A DNA stretch of 64,000 bases from Candidatus Anammoximicrobium sp. (GTDB taxonomy: Bacteria > Planctomycetota > Planctomycetia > Pirellulales > Pirellulaceae), in NCBI GenBank assembly GCA_012515235.1, contig JAAYYU010000191.1, forward strand, positions 30,397 to 94,396, written 5' to 3'. This document shows, one piece after another, positions 34,909-44,099 of this stretch. The translations under genes were made by a program, and so were the position numbers. Each line of letters begins with the position of its first letter. Position 1 is the first letter of the stretch. The notes beneath the pieces were generated by a model that was not told the origin of the DNA, searched no databases, and saw only the letters and a program-made list of their open reading frames with translations.

Positions 34909-37227
34909 TCACAACCGTTTCCAGCGGGTTCCCGCCGGGGTGTCGGTCAGTTGGACGCCCAGTGCCTGCAATTGTTCTCGCAGCGCGTCGGCCTGCGCAA
35001 AATCCTTGGCTTGCCGGGCCGCGTTGCGGGCCTCGACCAACTGCTCCACGTGTTCGTCGCGCTGCTCTGCCGGCTCGAAGTCGATGACTGCCAGGATCTG
35101 ATTGACCTGACGCACGAAGCCGAGGACTTGCTGTACCTGCTCGCCGTCCAATTCGTTGGCAGTCAGCAGCCGGTTGACCAGGCGGACCAGCCCGAACAGT
35201 TTTCCCAGGGCCGTGGAGATGCTCAGGTCGTGGTCCATGGCCTCCTGCCAGCCGCTGTGGGCTTCGTACAGGGCCTGATCCAGATCGCCGCTGCGCCGGC
35301 CCGACTGGAAATGCTGCAGGCGAGCCACGAATTGGTTCAGCCGGGACACGCAGTGCCGGGCTTGCTCCAATTCGCTCGGCGCATAGTTGAGCACGGTGCG
35401 GTAATGAGTGGCCAGCAACCAGTAACGCACGGTCGGCCCATCGAAGCCGAGGGCCAGCACATCCTCCAACCGCAAATCGTTGTCGGCGGCGCGGCTCACC
35501 TTCTTGCCGTCCGCCATCACCACTTCCGAGTGCAGCCACAGCCGGGCGAACGGTTTGTTGTTCAGTCCCGCGGCGATCGCGATCTCGTTGTCGCCGTGGG
35601 GAAACGTCAGGTCCGTGCTGGCCGTGTGGATGTCGAAGGGCTGGCCCAGGTAGCGGACGGCCATGCACGAGCACTCGATATGCCAGCCCGGCCGGGCCTT
35701 GCCCCAGGGCGTCTGCCAGAAGATGCCGGCCTTGAGTTCGGCCAGCGTCGGGCGTTTGAAGAGGGCGAAATCGCCGGGGTGGTCCTTTTCGTAGTAATCG
35801 TACGTCGTCGACGCCGTGCTGCGCACCTGCTGCAGTTCCACGTGAGACAGTTTGCCGTACTCGGGAAAGCTGCCGATGCGGAAGTAGACCGACCGCAGTT
35901 TTTCGTAGGCCAGGCCCTTGTCCAGCAGGCCGCGGGTCTGTTCCACCATGTCGTTCACGTGGTCGCTGGAACGCGGGTAATGCTGCGCCCGCTTGATCCG
36001 TAACGTGTCCAGCGTCTGGAAGAAGGCCGCTTCCCAACGGGCCGTGAAGTCCCGCAACTGGCCGCCGGCCTGCAAGCATTCGCTGACGGTCCGGTCGTCG
36101 ATGTCGCCCAGGTTCACCGCGTGCTTGACCTCGTACCCGCGGTATTCCAGATAACGGCGGAGCACGTCGGCGAAAACGAGGCGGCGGCACAGTCCCAAAT
36201 CGGGCGGCCCGTCCAGGCTGGGACCGCACGAGTAGATCGTGACCGTGCCCGGCTTGACCGGCTCCAGCAGTTCCACCTTGCCCGTCAGCGTGTTGTGGAA
36301 CCGCAGCGGCTGCGGAACGGTTTCGGACGCGAACAGCGACGTGGACAGATACCGCTCGCCGCCGTCCGGCAGCAGGGCCACGACGGTGCCTTGCCCCAGC
36401 GTCCGAGCCTCGTCCAGGGCCACTTTCATCGCCGCTCCGGCGCTCATGCCCACAAAGATCCCTTCCTCTTTAGCCAGGCGCCGGGCCATCTCGTAGGCCG
36501 AATCATCGTCCACGTTGACGATAGCGTGCGGCTCTTCCGGCTTGAAGATCCCCGGAGGGTAGCTCTCCTTCATGTTCTTCAGGCCCTGGATTTTGTGCTT
36601 TTTGAAGGGCTCGACGCCCACGACCCGGACCGCCGGATTCCGTTCCTTCAGGGCCCGCGTCACGCCCATCAGCGTCCCGGTCGTCCCCATCGTCACCACG
36701 ACCACGTCGACCTTGCCGCCGGTGGCGTCCCAGATTTCTCTGCCCGTACCTTCGTAGTGGGCTAGCCAGTTGGCGTCGTTGTTGTACTGGTCGACCAGGA
36801 AATACTTGGCGGGCTCCTCGCGGGCCAACCGATAGGCTTCCTCGATCGCCCCGTCGGTGCCTTGGTAGCCCGGCGTCAGGAGAATCTGGGCTCCGTAGGC
36901 TTTCAAGATCCGCTTCCGCTCCTCGCTGGCGGACTCGCTCATCGTGACCAGGAGTTGGTACCCCTTGACCGCGCAGGCCATGGCCAGGCCGATGGCCGTA
37001 TTGCCGCTGCTGGCCTCCAACACGATCTTGCCCGGCGTCAATTGGCCCGACGCCTCGCCCTGCTCGATCATCTTCAGGCCGATCCGGTCTTTTACCGAGC
37101 CGCCGGGGTTCAGCGATTCCAGCTTCACCAGCAGTTCAACGCCCGGCAGCGGGTTCATCCGCTGGATGCGGATCAGCGGGGTGTTTCCGATCAGTTCCAG
37201 AATGCTGTTGACTTTGAGCGATGGCAT
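34909..37227 (-). CDS. Fusion of PLP-dependent cysteine synthase (N-terminal) and cysteinyl-tRNA synthetase-like protein (C-terminal)
   Basis: N-term: NSILELIGNTPLIRI, NPGGSVKDRIGLKMIE, EASSGNTAIGLAMA. C-term: TIYSCGPSLDGPPDLGLCRRLVFADVLRRYLEYRGYEVKHAVNLGDIDDRTV, GWHIECSCMA, DLTFPHGDNEIAIA, terminal DTPAGTRWKRL. Confidence 0.9.
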   Translation of the reverse strand: MPSLKVNSILELIGNTPLIRIQRMNPLPGVELLVKLESLNPGGSVKDRIGLKMIEQGEASGQLTPGKIVLEASSGNTAIGLAMACAVKGYQLLVTMSESASEERKRILKAYGAQILLTPGYQGTDGAIEEAYRLAREEPAKYFLVDQYNNDANWLAHYEGTGREIWDATGGKVDVVVVTMGTTGTLMGVTRALKERNPAVRVVGVEPFKKHKIQGLKNMKESYPPGIFKPEEPHAIVNVDDDSAYEMARRLAKEEGIFVGMSAGAAMKVALDEARTLGQGTVVALLPDGGERYLSTSLFASETVPQPLRFHNTLTGKVELLEPVKPGTVTIYSCGPSLDGPPDLGLCRRLVFADVLRRYLEYRGYEVKHAVNLGDIDDRTVSECLQAGGQLRDFTARWEAAFFQTLDTLRIKRAQHYPRSSDHVNDMVEQTRGLLDKGLAYEKLRSVYFRIGSFPEYGKLSHVELQQVRSTASTTYDYYEKDHPGDFALFKRPTLAELKAGIFWQTPWGKARPGWHIECSCMAVRYLGQPFDIHTASTDLTFPHGDNEIAIAAGLNNKPFARLWLHSEVVMADGKKVSRAADNDLRLEDVLALGFDGPTVRYWLLATHYRTVLNYAPSELEQARHCVSRLNQFVARLQHFQSGRRSGDLDQALYEAHSGWQEAMDHDLSISTALGKLFGLVRLVNRLLTANELDGEQVQQVLGFVRQVNQILAVIDFEPAEQRDEHVEQLVEARNAARQAKDFAQADALREQLQALGVQLTDTPAGTRWKRL

Positions 37228-37263
37228 GACGAAGCTCTTGTCCGGACAATTCCCGGTGGGTGC

Positions 37264-38838
37264 TTACTTTCTGACCGCTTCCAGTCGTGGTTCGGCGAGG
37301 TCCAGGCGGTACATCACCTGGTTGTAATCGTAGCGCGGCGTGGCGACGGGATTGCCGGAAAACGTCTGCGTATAAGTGCCCTCAAAATAGATCCGCCGCC
37401 CGCCGTCTTGATCGAAGAACGGGTGGTGTGCCGGATTGTAGAAACTGTAGCGATCGTGGGTGACGATCTTCTGGGCGTGCCGCCACGGGCCGGTGGGCTC
37501 GGCAGCCTCGGCGTACCAGATTTCGCCGAGCATCGACGTGCCGCCCAGTTGCCCGGCGATCATAATCCAGCGTTGGCGATGCGCGTTGTATCGCACGGTG
37601 CCGCGGTGCATCAACACGGGCTTGCCCGTGTCGGCGTCGGCGGGCAGGAACCGCGCCTGTTCGGCGGGCAGCCGGCCGGCGGCGATCAGTTTCTGTTCCG
37701 TGGCGGCGTCGATCGGCCTGGCATTCCGCCGCCAATCGTAACGCACCCGGCCCTCGGAATCTCGCCGCAGCACGGGTTCGCTCGGCGCGGCTTTTTCGTC
37801 CAGGCAGGTAAAGGCTTCATAGGCCGCCGGGTCCACGTAATGCTCCCAATCGGCCTGTACGCGCACGGTCGGAAACACTTCACCGAAGTAAATGTAATCG
37901 ACCTCGCCGTCCCGGTGCCGAATCGGATGCCCCTGGCCGGGGAACAGCCGGCTGTCGTTCAAGTCCAGCGTCTTTAGCCGCTCGAACTCCGCCTTTTCAT
38001 CGTTGAACACGGCCAGACCGTGGCCGAGCATCTTCGACAGCGATTCCATGTGGGCGTAGTGACACGCCAGCCGCTCGCGGCCGGTCGCGTCGGGCAGGAC
38101 AACGAAGCCATCGGCCCAGATCATGCCCTTTTCCACTCCCAGACGCGCCACCGGCCGGCTGAATCCATCTTTGTCGGTGAAGTACCGCAGGTTCACCCCC
38201 AGTCCGGGATCCAGACCGCCTTGGCCCGGCAGTTGGGACGTCGCCGCCGCCATCCAGAAGTGTCCCAGCGGGTAGCTCATCCGCGAGGTATCGCCCCAAA
38301 ACCAGAAGATCTTTCCCTGGTACAATTCGGCAAACGTCGAATCCTGCCCCGCCACCATGCCGCTGCCCAGCGGTTCGGCCAGCGGCGCCGACTCGCCCAG
38401 CAACACGCTGTCGCGGTAAATGCCTTCGCCCGTCACCCGATAGAGACGCTCGGCAACGTTCAACCGCTTGATCTTGACCGTGGCACGTTGGCCGGCGACC
38501 AGTTGGAGACGAACGCCGTCAAACCCAAAACCGTCTTTGGGGAACTCGTAGCCGTGACTGCGGACAAAGAAAAACACGGTCTGGCCCATCAGCCCCGGCT
38601 CGTCGATCGCTGCCCATCCGCCGCTGTCGGTCATCCAGCGGAGATGATTCACCGTCTCCAACTCGACCAACGGCACACCGCGGCCCGTTCGATCGTCGAC
38701 GACGCGGATGCCAAAGTAACTGCCCGGATCGCTGGCGCGGGTTGCGCTGACGAACAGCATGCACAGGCCCAGCGCGAAAACCGGCACCCGCAAGACGAAA
38801 CGTCGCCCCGGTGTGAACGGGTCGTGCGCGTGGTTCAT
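37264..38838 (-). CDS. Secreted protein, beta-propeller/DUF4185-like
   Basis: Signal MNHAHDPFTPGRRFVLRVPVFALGLCMLFVSATRA; FAELYQGKIFWFWGDTSR...GHFWMAAATSQLP; SD AGGAGAAAG. Confidence 0.55.
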   Translation of the reverse strand: MNHAHDPFTPGRRFVLRVPVFALGLCMLFVSATRASDPGSYFGIRVVDDRTGRGVPLVELETVNHLRWMTDSGGWAAIDEPGLMGQTVFFFVRSHGYEFPKDGFGFDGVRLQLVAGQRATVKIKRLNVAERLYRVTGEGIYRDSVLLGESAPLAEPLGSGMVAGQDSTFAELYQGKIFWFWGDTSRMSYPLGHFWMAAATSQLPGQGGLDPGLGVNLRYFTDKDGFSRPVARLGVEKGMIWADGFVVLPDATGRERLACHYAHMESLSKMLGHGLAVFNDEKAEFERLKTLDLNDSRLFPGQGHPIRHRDGEVDYIYFGEVFPTVRVQADWEHYVDPAAYEAFTCLDEKAAPSEPVLRRDSEGRVRYDWRRNARPIDAATEQKLIAAGRLPAEQARFLPADADTGKPVLMHRGTVRYNAHRQRWIMIAGQLGGTSMLGEIWYAEAAEPTGPWRHAQKIVTHDRYSFYNPAHHPFFDQDGGRRIYFEGTYTQTFSGNPVATPRYDYNQVMYRLDLAEPRLEAVRK

Positions 38839-38989
38839 CGTCTTTCTCCTTGGGCCCTGGGCGGCGTGTTTTCGAAAAACTGCATTCTGACCAGCAGCGG
38901 CCCCGCGGACGCTGCTGTCTTGCGCGGCTTCCTGTTGATGGCGACTTCGGCCCGACCGGGGCGAGACGCAGTCGCCGTCCAGGCGCCTA

Positions 38990-39460
38990 TCAGAGGTTCT
39001 CCAGCGCCTGGAGCACTTGCTCGTCATGGCCGGCCACCTTGACGTTGGGCCAGACTTGGGCCACTCTGCCGCTGGCGTCGATCAGATACGTCGAACGCTG
39101 GATGCCCATGAACTTTTTGCCGTACATGCTTTTCTCGCGCCAAGCGCCGTACTTTTCGGCTACGGCGTGGTCTGGGTCGGCCAGCAGCGGGAAGTTCAGG
39201 TTGTACTTGTCGCGGAACTTGGCGTGTTTCTCGACCGTATCCGGGCTGACGCCCAAGACTTTGGCGCCCAGCTTTTCCATTTCCGCCTTGCGGTCCCGGA
39301 AGGCGCACGCCTCTTTCGTGCATCCGGGCGTGTCGTCCTTGGGGTAGAAGTACAGGACGACCGGGCTGCCCTGCAACTCGGACAGTTTGACTTTCTTGCC
39401 ATCGTCCGAGGTCAACGTGAAGGCCGGCGCCTTCTTACCAACTTCGATCCAGTTTGCCAT
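38990..39460 (-). CDS. bcp: Thioredoxin-dependent thiol peroxidase (Bcp/PrxQ-like)
   Basis: VVLYFYPKDDTPGCTKEACAFRD; GVSPDTVEKHAKFRDKYNLNFPLLADPD. Confidence 0.95.
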   Translation of the reverse strand: MANWIEVGKKAPAFTLTSDDGKKVKLSELQGSPVVLYFYPKDDTPGCTKEACAFRDRKAEMEKLGAKVLGVSPDTVEKHAKFRDKYNLNFPLLADPDHAVAEKYGAWREKSMYGKKFMGIQRSTYLIDASGRVAQVWPNVKVAGHDEQVLQALENL

Positions 39461-39542
39461 AATTGCGCACTCCCAACCATTGCTGACGTGTTCCGACAAC
39501 CGCGGCATTATACTTGAACGGCAGCCGAAGCCGATGGGGCCT

Positions 39543-40511
39543 ATGAAGACGCTGGTCATCCTTTTGGTTTTCCTGGGTTGGACGCTCAACAGTTGGTCGG
39601 CCGAGCCGGAACGACTTGGTCCTGGAGACCATCATCGGGCACTGCAGGTCGCCGGTCAGTCCCGCAGCTATTTGGCCCACGTACCGCCAGAATACGACGC
39701 GGCGAAACCGACGCCCGTGGTGCTGATCTTTCATGGAGCCGGCATGAACGCCACACGGATGCGGGACTTTTCGAGCCTGAACGGCAAGGCCGACGAGGCG
39801 GGTTTTGTGGCCGTCTACCCGAACGGTACCGGCACCGGCCCTTTCTTGACGTTCAATTCCGGCGGCGTCGAATGGGGACTGATCAAACAGCAGCCTGACG
39901 ACGTGGCGTTTGTAGCCAAGCTGTTGGACGATCTGGCGACGGTCGTCAATGTGGACGCCAATCGCGTCTATGCCACAGGCATGTCCAATGGCGGCATGAT
40001 GTGTTACCGGCTGGCCGCCGAGCTTTCCGACCGCATCGCCGCCGTCGCTCCCGTCGCGGGGACGATGGCCGAGACGGAGGCCAAACCCAAACGGCCGGTA
40101 TCGGTGCTGCACTTTCACGGCACCGACGACCGACTGGTGCCGTACGGCGGGCTGGATCGGCGAGTTCCCAAGCTGCTGACCTTCAAGAGCGTCGAGGATT
40201 CGGTGGCCACGTGGGTCAAGTGGAACGGTTGCCGGACCGAGCCGCTGGTCGAAGAACTCCCGGACACCGTGGACGACGGCACCAAGGTCACGCGGAAAAC
40301 CTACCGCAGCGAGGCCGGCGTCGAGGTCGTGTTGGTCATCGTCACCGGCGGCGGTCACACTTGGCCGGGCCGGCAACCGCCGCTGGGCCTGATCGGCCGC
40401 TCGACGCGCGATATCTGCGCCGCTGACATGATTTGGGACTTTTTCCTCCGCCATCCGCTGAAAAATAAGGGTAATTGCGGAGAATCCCCATATTACCCGC
40501 CGCGATGGTGA
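39543..40511 (+). CDS. Polyhydroxybutyrate depolymerase / feruloyl esterase-like alpha/beta hydrolase (LpqC-type)
   Basis: TPVVLIFHGAGMNATRMRDFSSLN, VYATGMSNGGMMCYRLAAELSDRIAAVAPVAGTM, GGGHTWPG. Confidence 0.88.
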   Translation: MKTLVILLVFLGWTLNSWSAEPERLGPGDHHRALQVAGQSRSYLAHVPPEYDAAKPTPVVLIFHGAGMNATRMRDFSSLNGKADEAGFVAVYPNGTGTGPFLTFNSGGVEWGLIKQQPDDVAFVAKLLDDLATVVNVDANRVYATGMSNGGMMCYRLAAELSDRIAAVAPVAGTMAETEAKPKRPVSVLHFHGTDDRLVPYGGLDRRVPKLLTFKSVEDSVATWVKWNGCRTEPLVEELPDTVDDGTKVTRKTYRSEAGVEVVLVIVTGGGHTWPGRQPPLGLIGRSTRDICAADMIWDFFLRHPLKNKGNCGESPYYPPRW

Positions 40512-40515
40512 AAGC

Positions 40516-41058
40516 ATGACCAAAACACTGTGTCGATTTCTCGTAAGTCTAGCCACTGTGGGCCTGATCTTGCCCTACGGTCTCCCTGCCTCCGCCGCCA
40601 GTCTTCACGAGGGCGGTGCTGGCATATCCGCGCCCGTCGATGTCGTCTTGACGGATGGAATGCTCCGCGGGCAGCTTCTGGACAAGCAGGGATCGCCGGC
40701 GTCGAATGCGTCCGTAGCGGCGGTCTCCGGCGAGCGCGTGGTTCAGCGAACGGCAACCGACGCGGAAGGCAAGTTTGCGTTGCGGCTCGACCGGGGCGGC
40801 GTTTACTTGCTGGCTGCCAATGACAGCAGCAGCATCGTCCGAGCCTGGACGAAGGCGGCGGCCCCGCCCTCGGCCAAGGCGGCGGTTCTCCTCGTGGCCG
40901 GCCAGAACGTCGAGCGCGGAAGGTTGGGGGACCGGTTGCGTTGCGGCAGAGGTTGCTTGGACTGGAACAATTCGTGCCTCCGCACGGGCATCGCCGTAGC
41001 GGCCATCGCCGGAATCGCGACAGCGATTGTTTTGGCGGTGGACGACGACGCCAGCTGA
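40516..41058 (+). CDS. Exported hypothetical protein with carboxypeptidase-regulatory-like (Ig-fold) segment and C-terminal hydrophobic helix
   Basis: Signal MTKTLCRFLVSLATVGLILPYGLPASAA; GMLRGQLLDKQGSPASNASVAAVSGERVVQRTATDAEGKFALRLDRGGVYLLAA. Confidence 0.6.
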   Translation: MTKTLCRFLVSLATVGLILPYGLPASAASLHEGGAGISAPVDVVLTDGMLRGQLLDKQGSPASNASVAAVSGERVVQRTATDAEGKFALRLDRGGVYLLAANDSSSIVRAWTKAAAPPSAKAAVLLVAGQNVERGRLGDRLRCGRGCLDWNNSCLRTGIAVAAIAGIATAIVLAVDDDAS

Positions 41059-41420
41059 GCGTTTCGTACGCACTCGCGCAATCCTTGCTAGCATTTCGTC
41101 GCCGGTCGCGTGCAATTCGGAGGGGGCGTCTCCGGATCTGCACTCGACCGGCGATTCGCGTTTCGAAGCTCCCACCCGCCCAGATTCCCGCACTGCGGCA
41201 AACTCATCTTGTCCGAGTTTGGGCAAACCTGTACTCTCCGCCTCTCATATCCCGCAGTTGACTTGACGCAAGCCGGGCGTTGGGAATTCCTTGGCTTGGC
41301 ACGGCGTCGCGGGTCAGCCGGTCAGGGAAATCCGATGATTCTGCTTCAAGGAGGAGGCATCGCGTGTTGCGGGAGGCCAAGCCTTTCAAGAGAAAGCACG
41401 GGCATCGCGAGTCTCAGGAA

Positions 41421-44087
41421 GTGACTCCATGCGGCAAACCTGAAGCGAGCCGTCTTTGGTTGCGGCTTGTCGACGCTGGCTTGATCGGCGTGATTTTCGT
41501 CGCCCCGCTGCTGATGGGCGGGCGCGGAGAAGTCGGCCGGCTGGTGTACGTCGCCTTCGTGTGCTGGACGTCCGTCTGCTGGTTGGTGCGGCAGTGTCTG
41601 CTGCGGGATGCCCGTTGGCGCTGGTCGGGCTTGGAGGGCATCCTGTTAGCGGGCGTGCTGCTGGTCATGTTCCAGTTGGCGCCGCTGTCCCCGGCCGTAC
41701 GGAACGCCTTGTCTCCGCAGGTGAGCGAGTTATTGCCTCTGTGGACAACGCAAGCCGCTGCGGAGACGCACTTGGGCGAGTGGAGTCACCTGACGCTGGC
41801 TCCCCAAGCGACGCGTGGCGGCCTGGTCACGCTGGTCGCTCATGCGCTGTTGTTCCTGGTGCTGGTCCAGCGGATTCGGGACCGGCACGACGTCCGGCGT
41901 CTGGTGCGTTGGCTGGCCCTAGCGGCCGTCGGCATGGCCGTGTTGGGTTTGGCGCAAATGCTGTTTGGCAACGGCAAATTCTTGTGGGTCTACGAGCATC
42001 CGTCTCGCGACACGTATCGGGTGGTGAAGGGGACGTTTCAGAACCAGAATCACTTTGCGCACTTCCTGGCCCTCGGGATTGGGCCTTTGTTGTGGTGGCT
42101 GCACGGCTTGTGGACCGCTGCGCCGAAGCCTTCCTTCGGATCCGGCGGCCGGTCTCTGGACCGGCACGAGATGACCAAGCACGCCCTCACGATCGGGCTG
42201 GGCCTGGTGGCTTTTGCCGGCCTGCTGACGTTTTCCCGCGGCGGCGTCATCGCCATGTTTACCGCGACGGTCATCGGTCTGGGGCTGTTTCTTCGGCAGG
42301 GGCTCTTGGGCAGAAAATCGCTGCTGGCCATCGCCGGGCTGAGCGTGGTCACGTCTGCCGCCTTGTTGATTTACGGCTACGAACCGCTGGCCGCCCGGCT
42401 CAGCACCTTTCGGGAAGCGCATTCGCTGGAGGAGCTTTCCCGTGGCCGCAGCGCGCTCTGGGCGGCCCACCTCAAGGCGATCCCCCAGTTCGCCTGGACG
42501 GGCGCGGGAGTGGGCAGTCATCCGTACATCTACCCCACGTTCATGGAAGAGGACCTCGACGTCGCCTTCACGCACGGCGAGAACGGCTACCTGCATTTGC
42601 TGATCGAGACCGGCATCCCCGGCTTGCTGTTGATGCTGGCCGCAGCAGCGACGATTGGTTTCTGGTGCTTCCGGGTTTTAAGGACGCCGGGCAAGACCGG
42701 GCAGGCGGCTTTGGGGGCGGCGCTGGTGCCGGGCTTGGCGGCCAGTCTGCTGCATTCGCTGGGCGATTTCGTATGGTACATTCCCGCCTGTTTCTCGTTG
42801 ACCGTTGTCCTGGCCGCGTGCGTTTGCCGCTTGTGCCAGCTGACGCCGGCGGTCGAGCCGCTAGGCGGTTTGGCGGCAGTCCGTGAGTCCGCGTGGCGCC
42901 GGCTGGCCAGCCGGCTTGCGGCGGGCGGCGAGACCACGCTGCCGCGTTTGGGCTGGATTGCCGCCAGCGCCGGACTGATCGGGCTGGCCGCAGCCCTGGT
43001 CGCCGGCCGCGTGCCGCAGGCGCTGGCAGCGCCGCACTGGGAAGCGTATTTCAAGCTGGCCCGCGTCGTCCGGCAGGCGGAACGAAGTGAGGAACCGAAC
43101 GTGTCGGCGGAGCAAGTTGCGGCGATGGCGGCCCACCTGGGCGAGACCCTGCGGCGGGATCCGTACCACGCTCGAGCCAATCTGCGGATGGCGTCGGTCT
43201 GGTTACAGCAATTCGATGCGCAACAGCAGACCAGCGAGAACCCCATGCCCTTGAGCCAGATCCGGGACGCGGCGCTGGCCTCCCAGTTTCCGACGCGCGC
43301 CGCGCAAGATCAATGGCTGGCGGCCGTCATGGGTGACAACCGCCGGTTGCTGGACGCTGCCTTGCTGCACGCGCAGCGAGCCGTGCGTCTTTGTCCGTTG
43401 CAGGGTGAGGGCTATGTGTATCTGGCCGAGTTGGCGTTCTTGAACGGCACGTCCGCGCAACTGAAACACGCCTTCGTGAATCAGGCTCTGCGGGTGCGGC
43501 CCTACAGCGGCGTGGTCCTGTTGGCCGCCGGCGGGGAAGCGGCCTTGACGGCCGACAACGAACGCGCGTTGTCCCTGTGGAAACAGGCTTTTCACCTGGA
43601 CCCCCAGCAGCAAACTCAGATCATCGGCCTGTTGGCGGCCAACATGCCGGCCGACGCCTTCCTGGACTACTTCCGCCCGGATCGGGTGGCGCTGCAAAAG
43701 CTGTACGCCTTTTACCGGGACCGGGCCATGCTGGAGCCCGCCCAGTTCGTAGGCGTTCGCTACGCGGGAGAACTGGAACGCGAAGCGCAGCGACAAGACG
43801 GCTCGGCGGCTGCGGCGTTGTGGAGCCAGGCCAGCGGGGTCCACGCCTACCTGAAAGATGCGCAGAAAGCGGCCGCTTGCGCCCGCCGTGCCGTCGATCA
43901 ATTGCCGGACGATTTCCAGTCGCATCGGCGGCTGGCGGCGGCCCTATTGAGCAACCAGGAGTACGATGAGGCCGTCACTCAGTTGCAGTGGTGTCTCAGC
44001 CGGCAACCTGAGGACGCGAGCCTCCGGCAGCAATTGGAACAGGCGAATCGGCACAGGCTGACTTCGTCTGGAGTCGTCGTTCGTTGA
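41421..44087 (+). CDS. O-antigen ligase/polymerase family protein (Wzy_C-like) with C-terminal TPR-like region
   Basis: Multi-TM with VKGTFQNQNHFAHFLALGIGPLLWW, GAGVGSHPYIYPTFMEEDLDVAFTHGENGYLHLLIETGIPGLLLML; TPR-like repeats after ~aa 600. Start uncertain (GTG 41421 proposed). Confidence 0.8.
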   Translation: MTPCGKPEASRLWLRLVDAGLIGVIFVAPLLMGGRGEVGRLVYVAFVCWTSVCWLVRQCLLRDARWRWSGLEGILLAGVLLVMFQLAPLSPAVRNALSPQVSELLPLWTTQAAAETHLGEWSHLTLAPQATRGGLVTLVAHALLFLVLVQRIRDRHDVRRLVRWLALAAVGMAVLGLAQMLFGNGKFLWVYEHPSRDTYRVVKGTFQNQNHFAHFLALGIGPLLWWLHGLWTAAPKPSFGSGGRSLDRHEMTKHALTIGLGLVAFAGLLTFSRGGVIAMFTATVIGLGLFLRQGLLGRKSLLAIAGLSVVTSAALLIYGYEPLAARLSTFREAHSLEELSRGRSALWAAHLKAIPQFAWTGAGVGSHPYIYPTFMEEDLDVAFTHGENGYLHLLIETGIPGLLLMLAAAATIGFWCFRVLRTPGKTGQAALGAALVPGLAASLLHSLGDFVWYIPACFSLTVVLAACVCRLCQLTPAVEPLGGLAAVRESAWRRLASRLAAGGETTLPRLGWIAASAGLIGLAAALVAGRVPQALAAPHWEAYFKLARVVRQAERSEEPNVSAEQVAAMAAHLGETLRRDPYHARANLRMASVWLQQFDAQQQTSENPMPLSQIRDAALASQFPTRAAQDQWLAAVMGDNRRLLDAALLHAQRAVRLCPLQGEGYVYLAELAFLNGTSAQLKHAFVNQALRVRPYSGVVLLAAGGEAALTADNERALSLWKQAFHLDPQQQTQIIGLLAANMPADAFLDYFRPDRVALQKLYAFYRDRAMLEPAQFVGVRYAGELEREAQRQDGSAAAALWSQASGVHAYLKDAQKAAACARRAVDQLPDDFQSHRRLAAALLSNQEYDEAVTQLQWCLSRQPEDASLRQQLEQANRHRLTSSGVVVR

Positions 44088-44099
44088 GAAGAGGCAACC

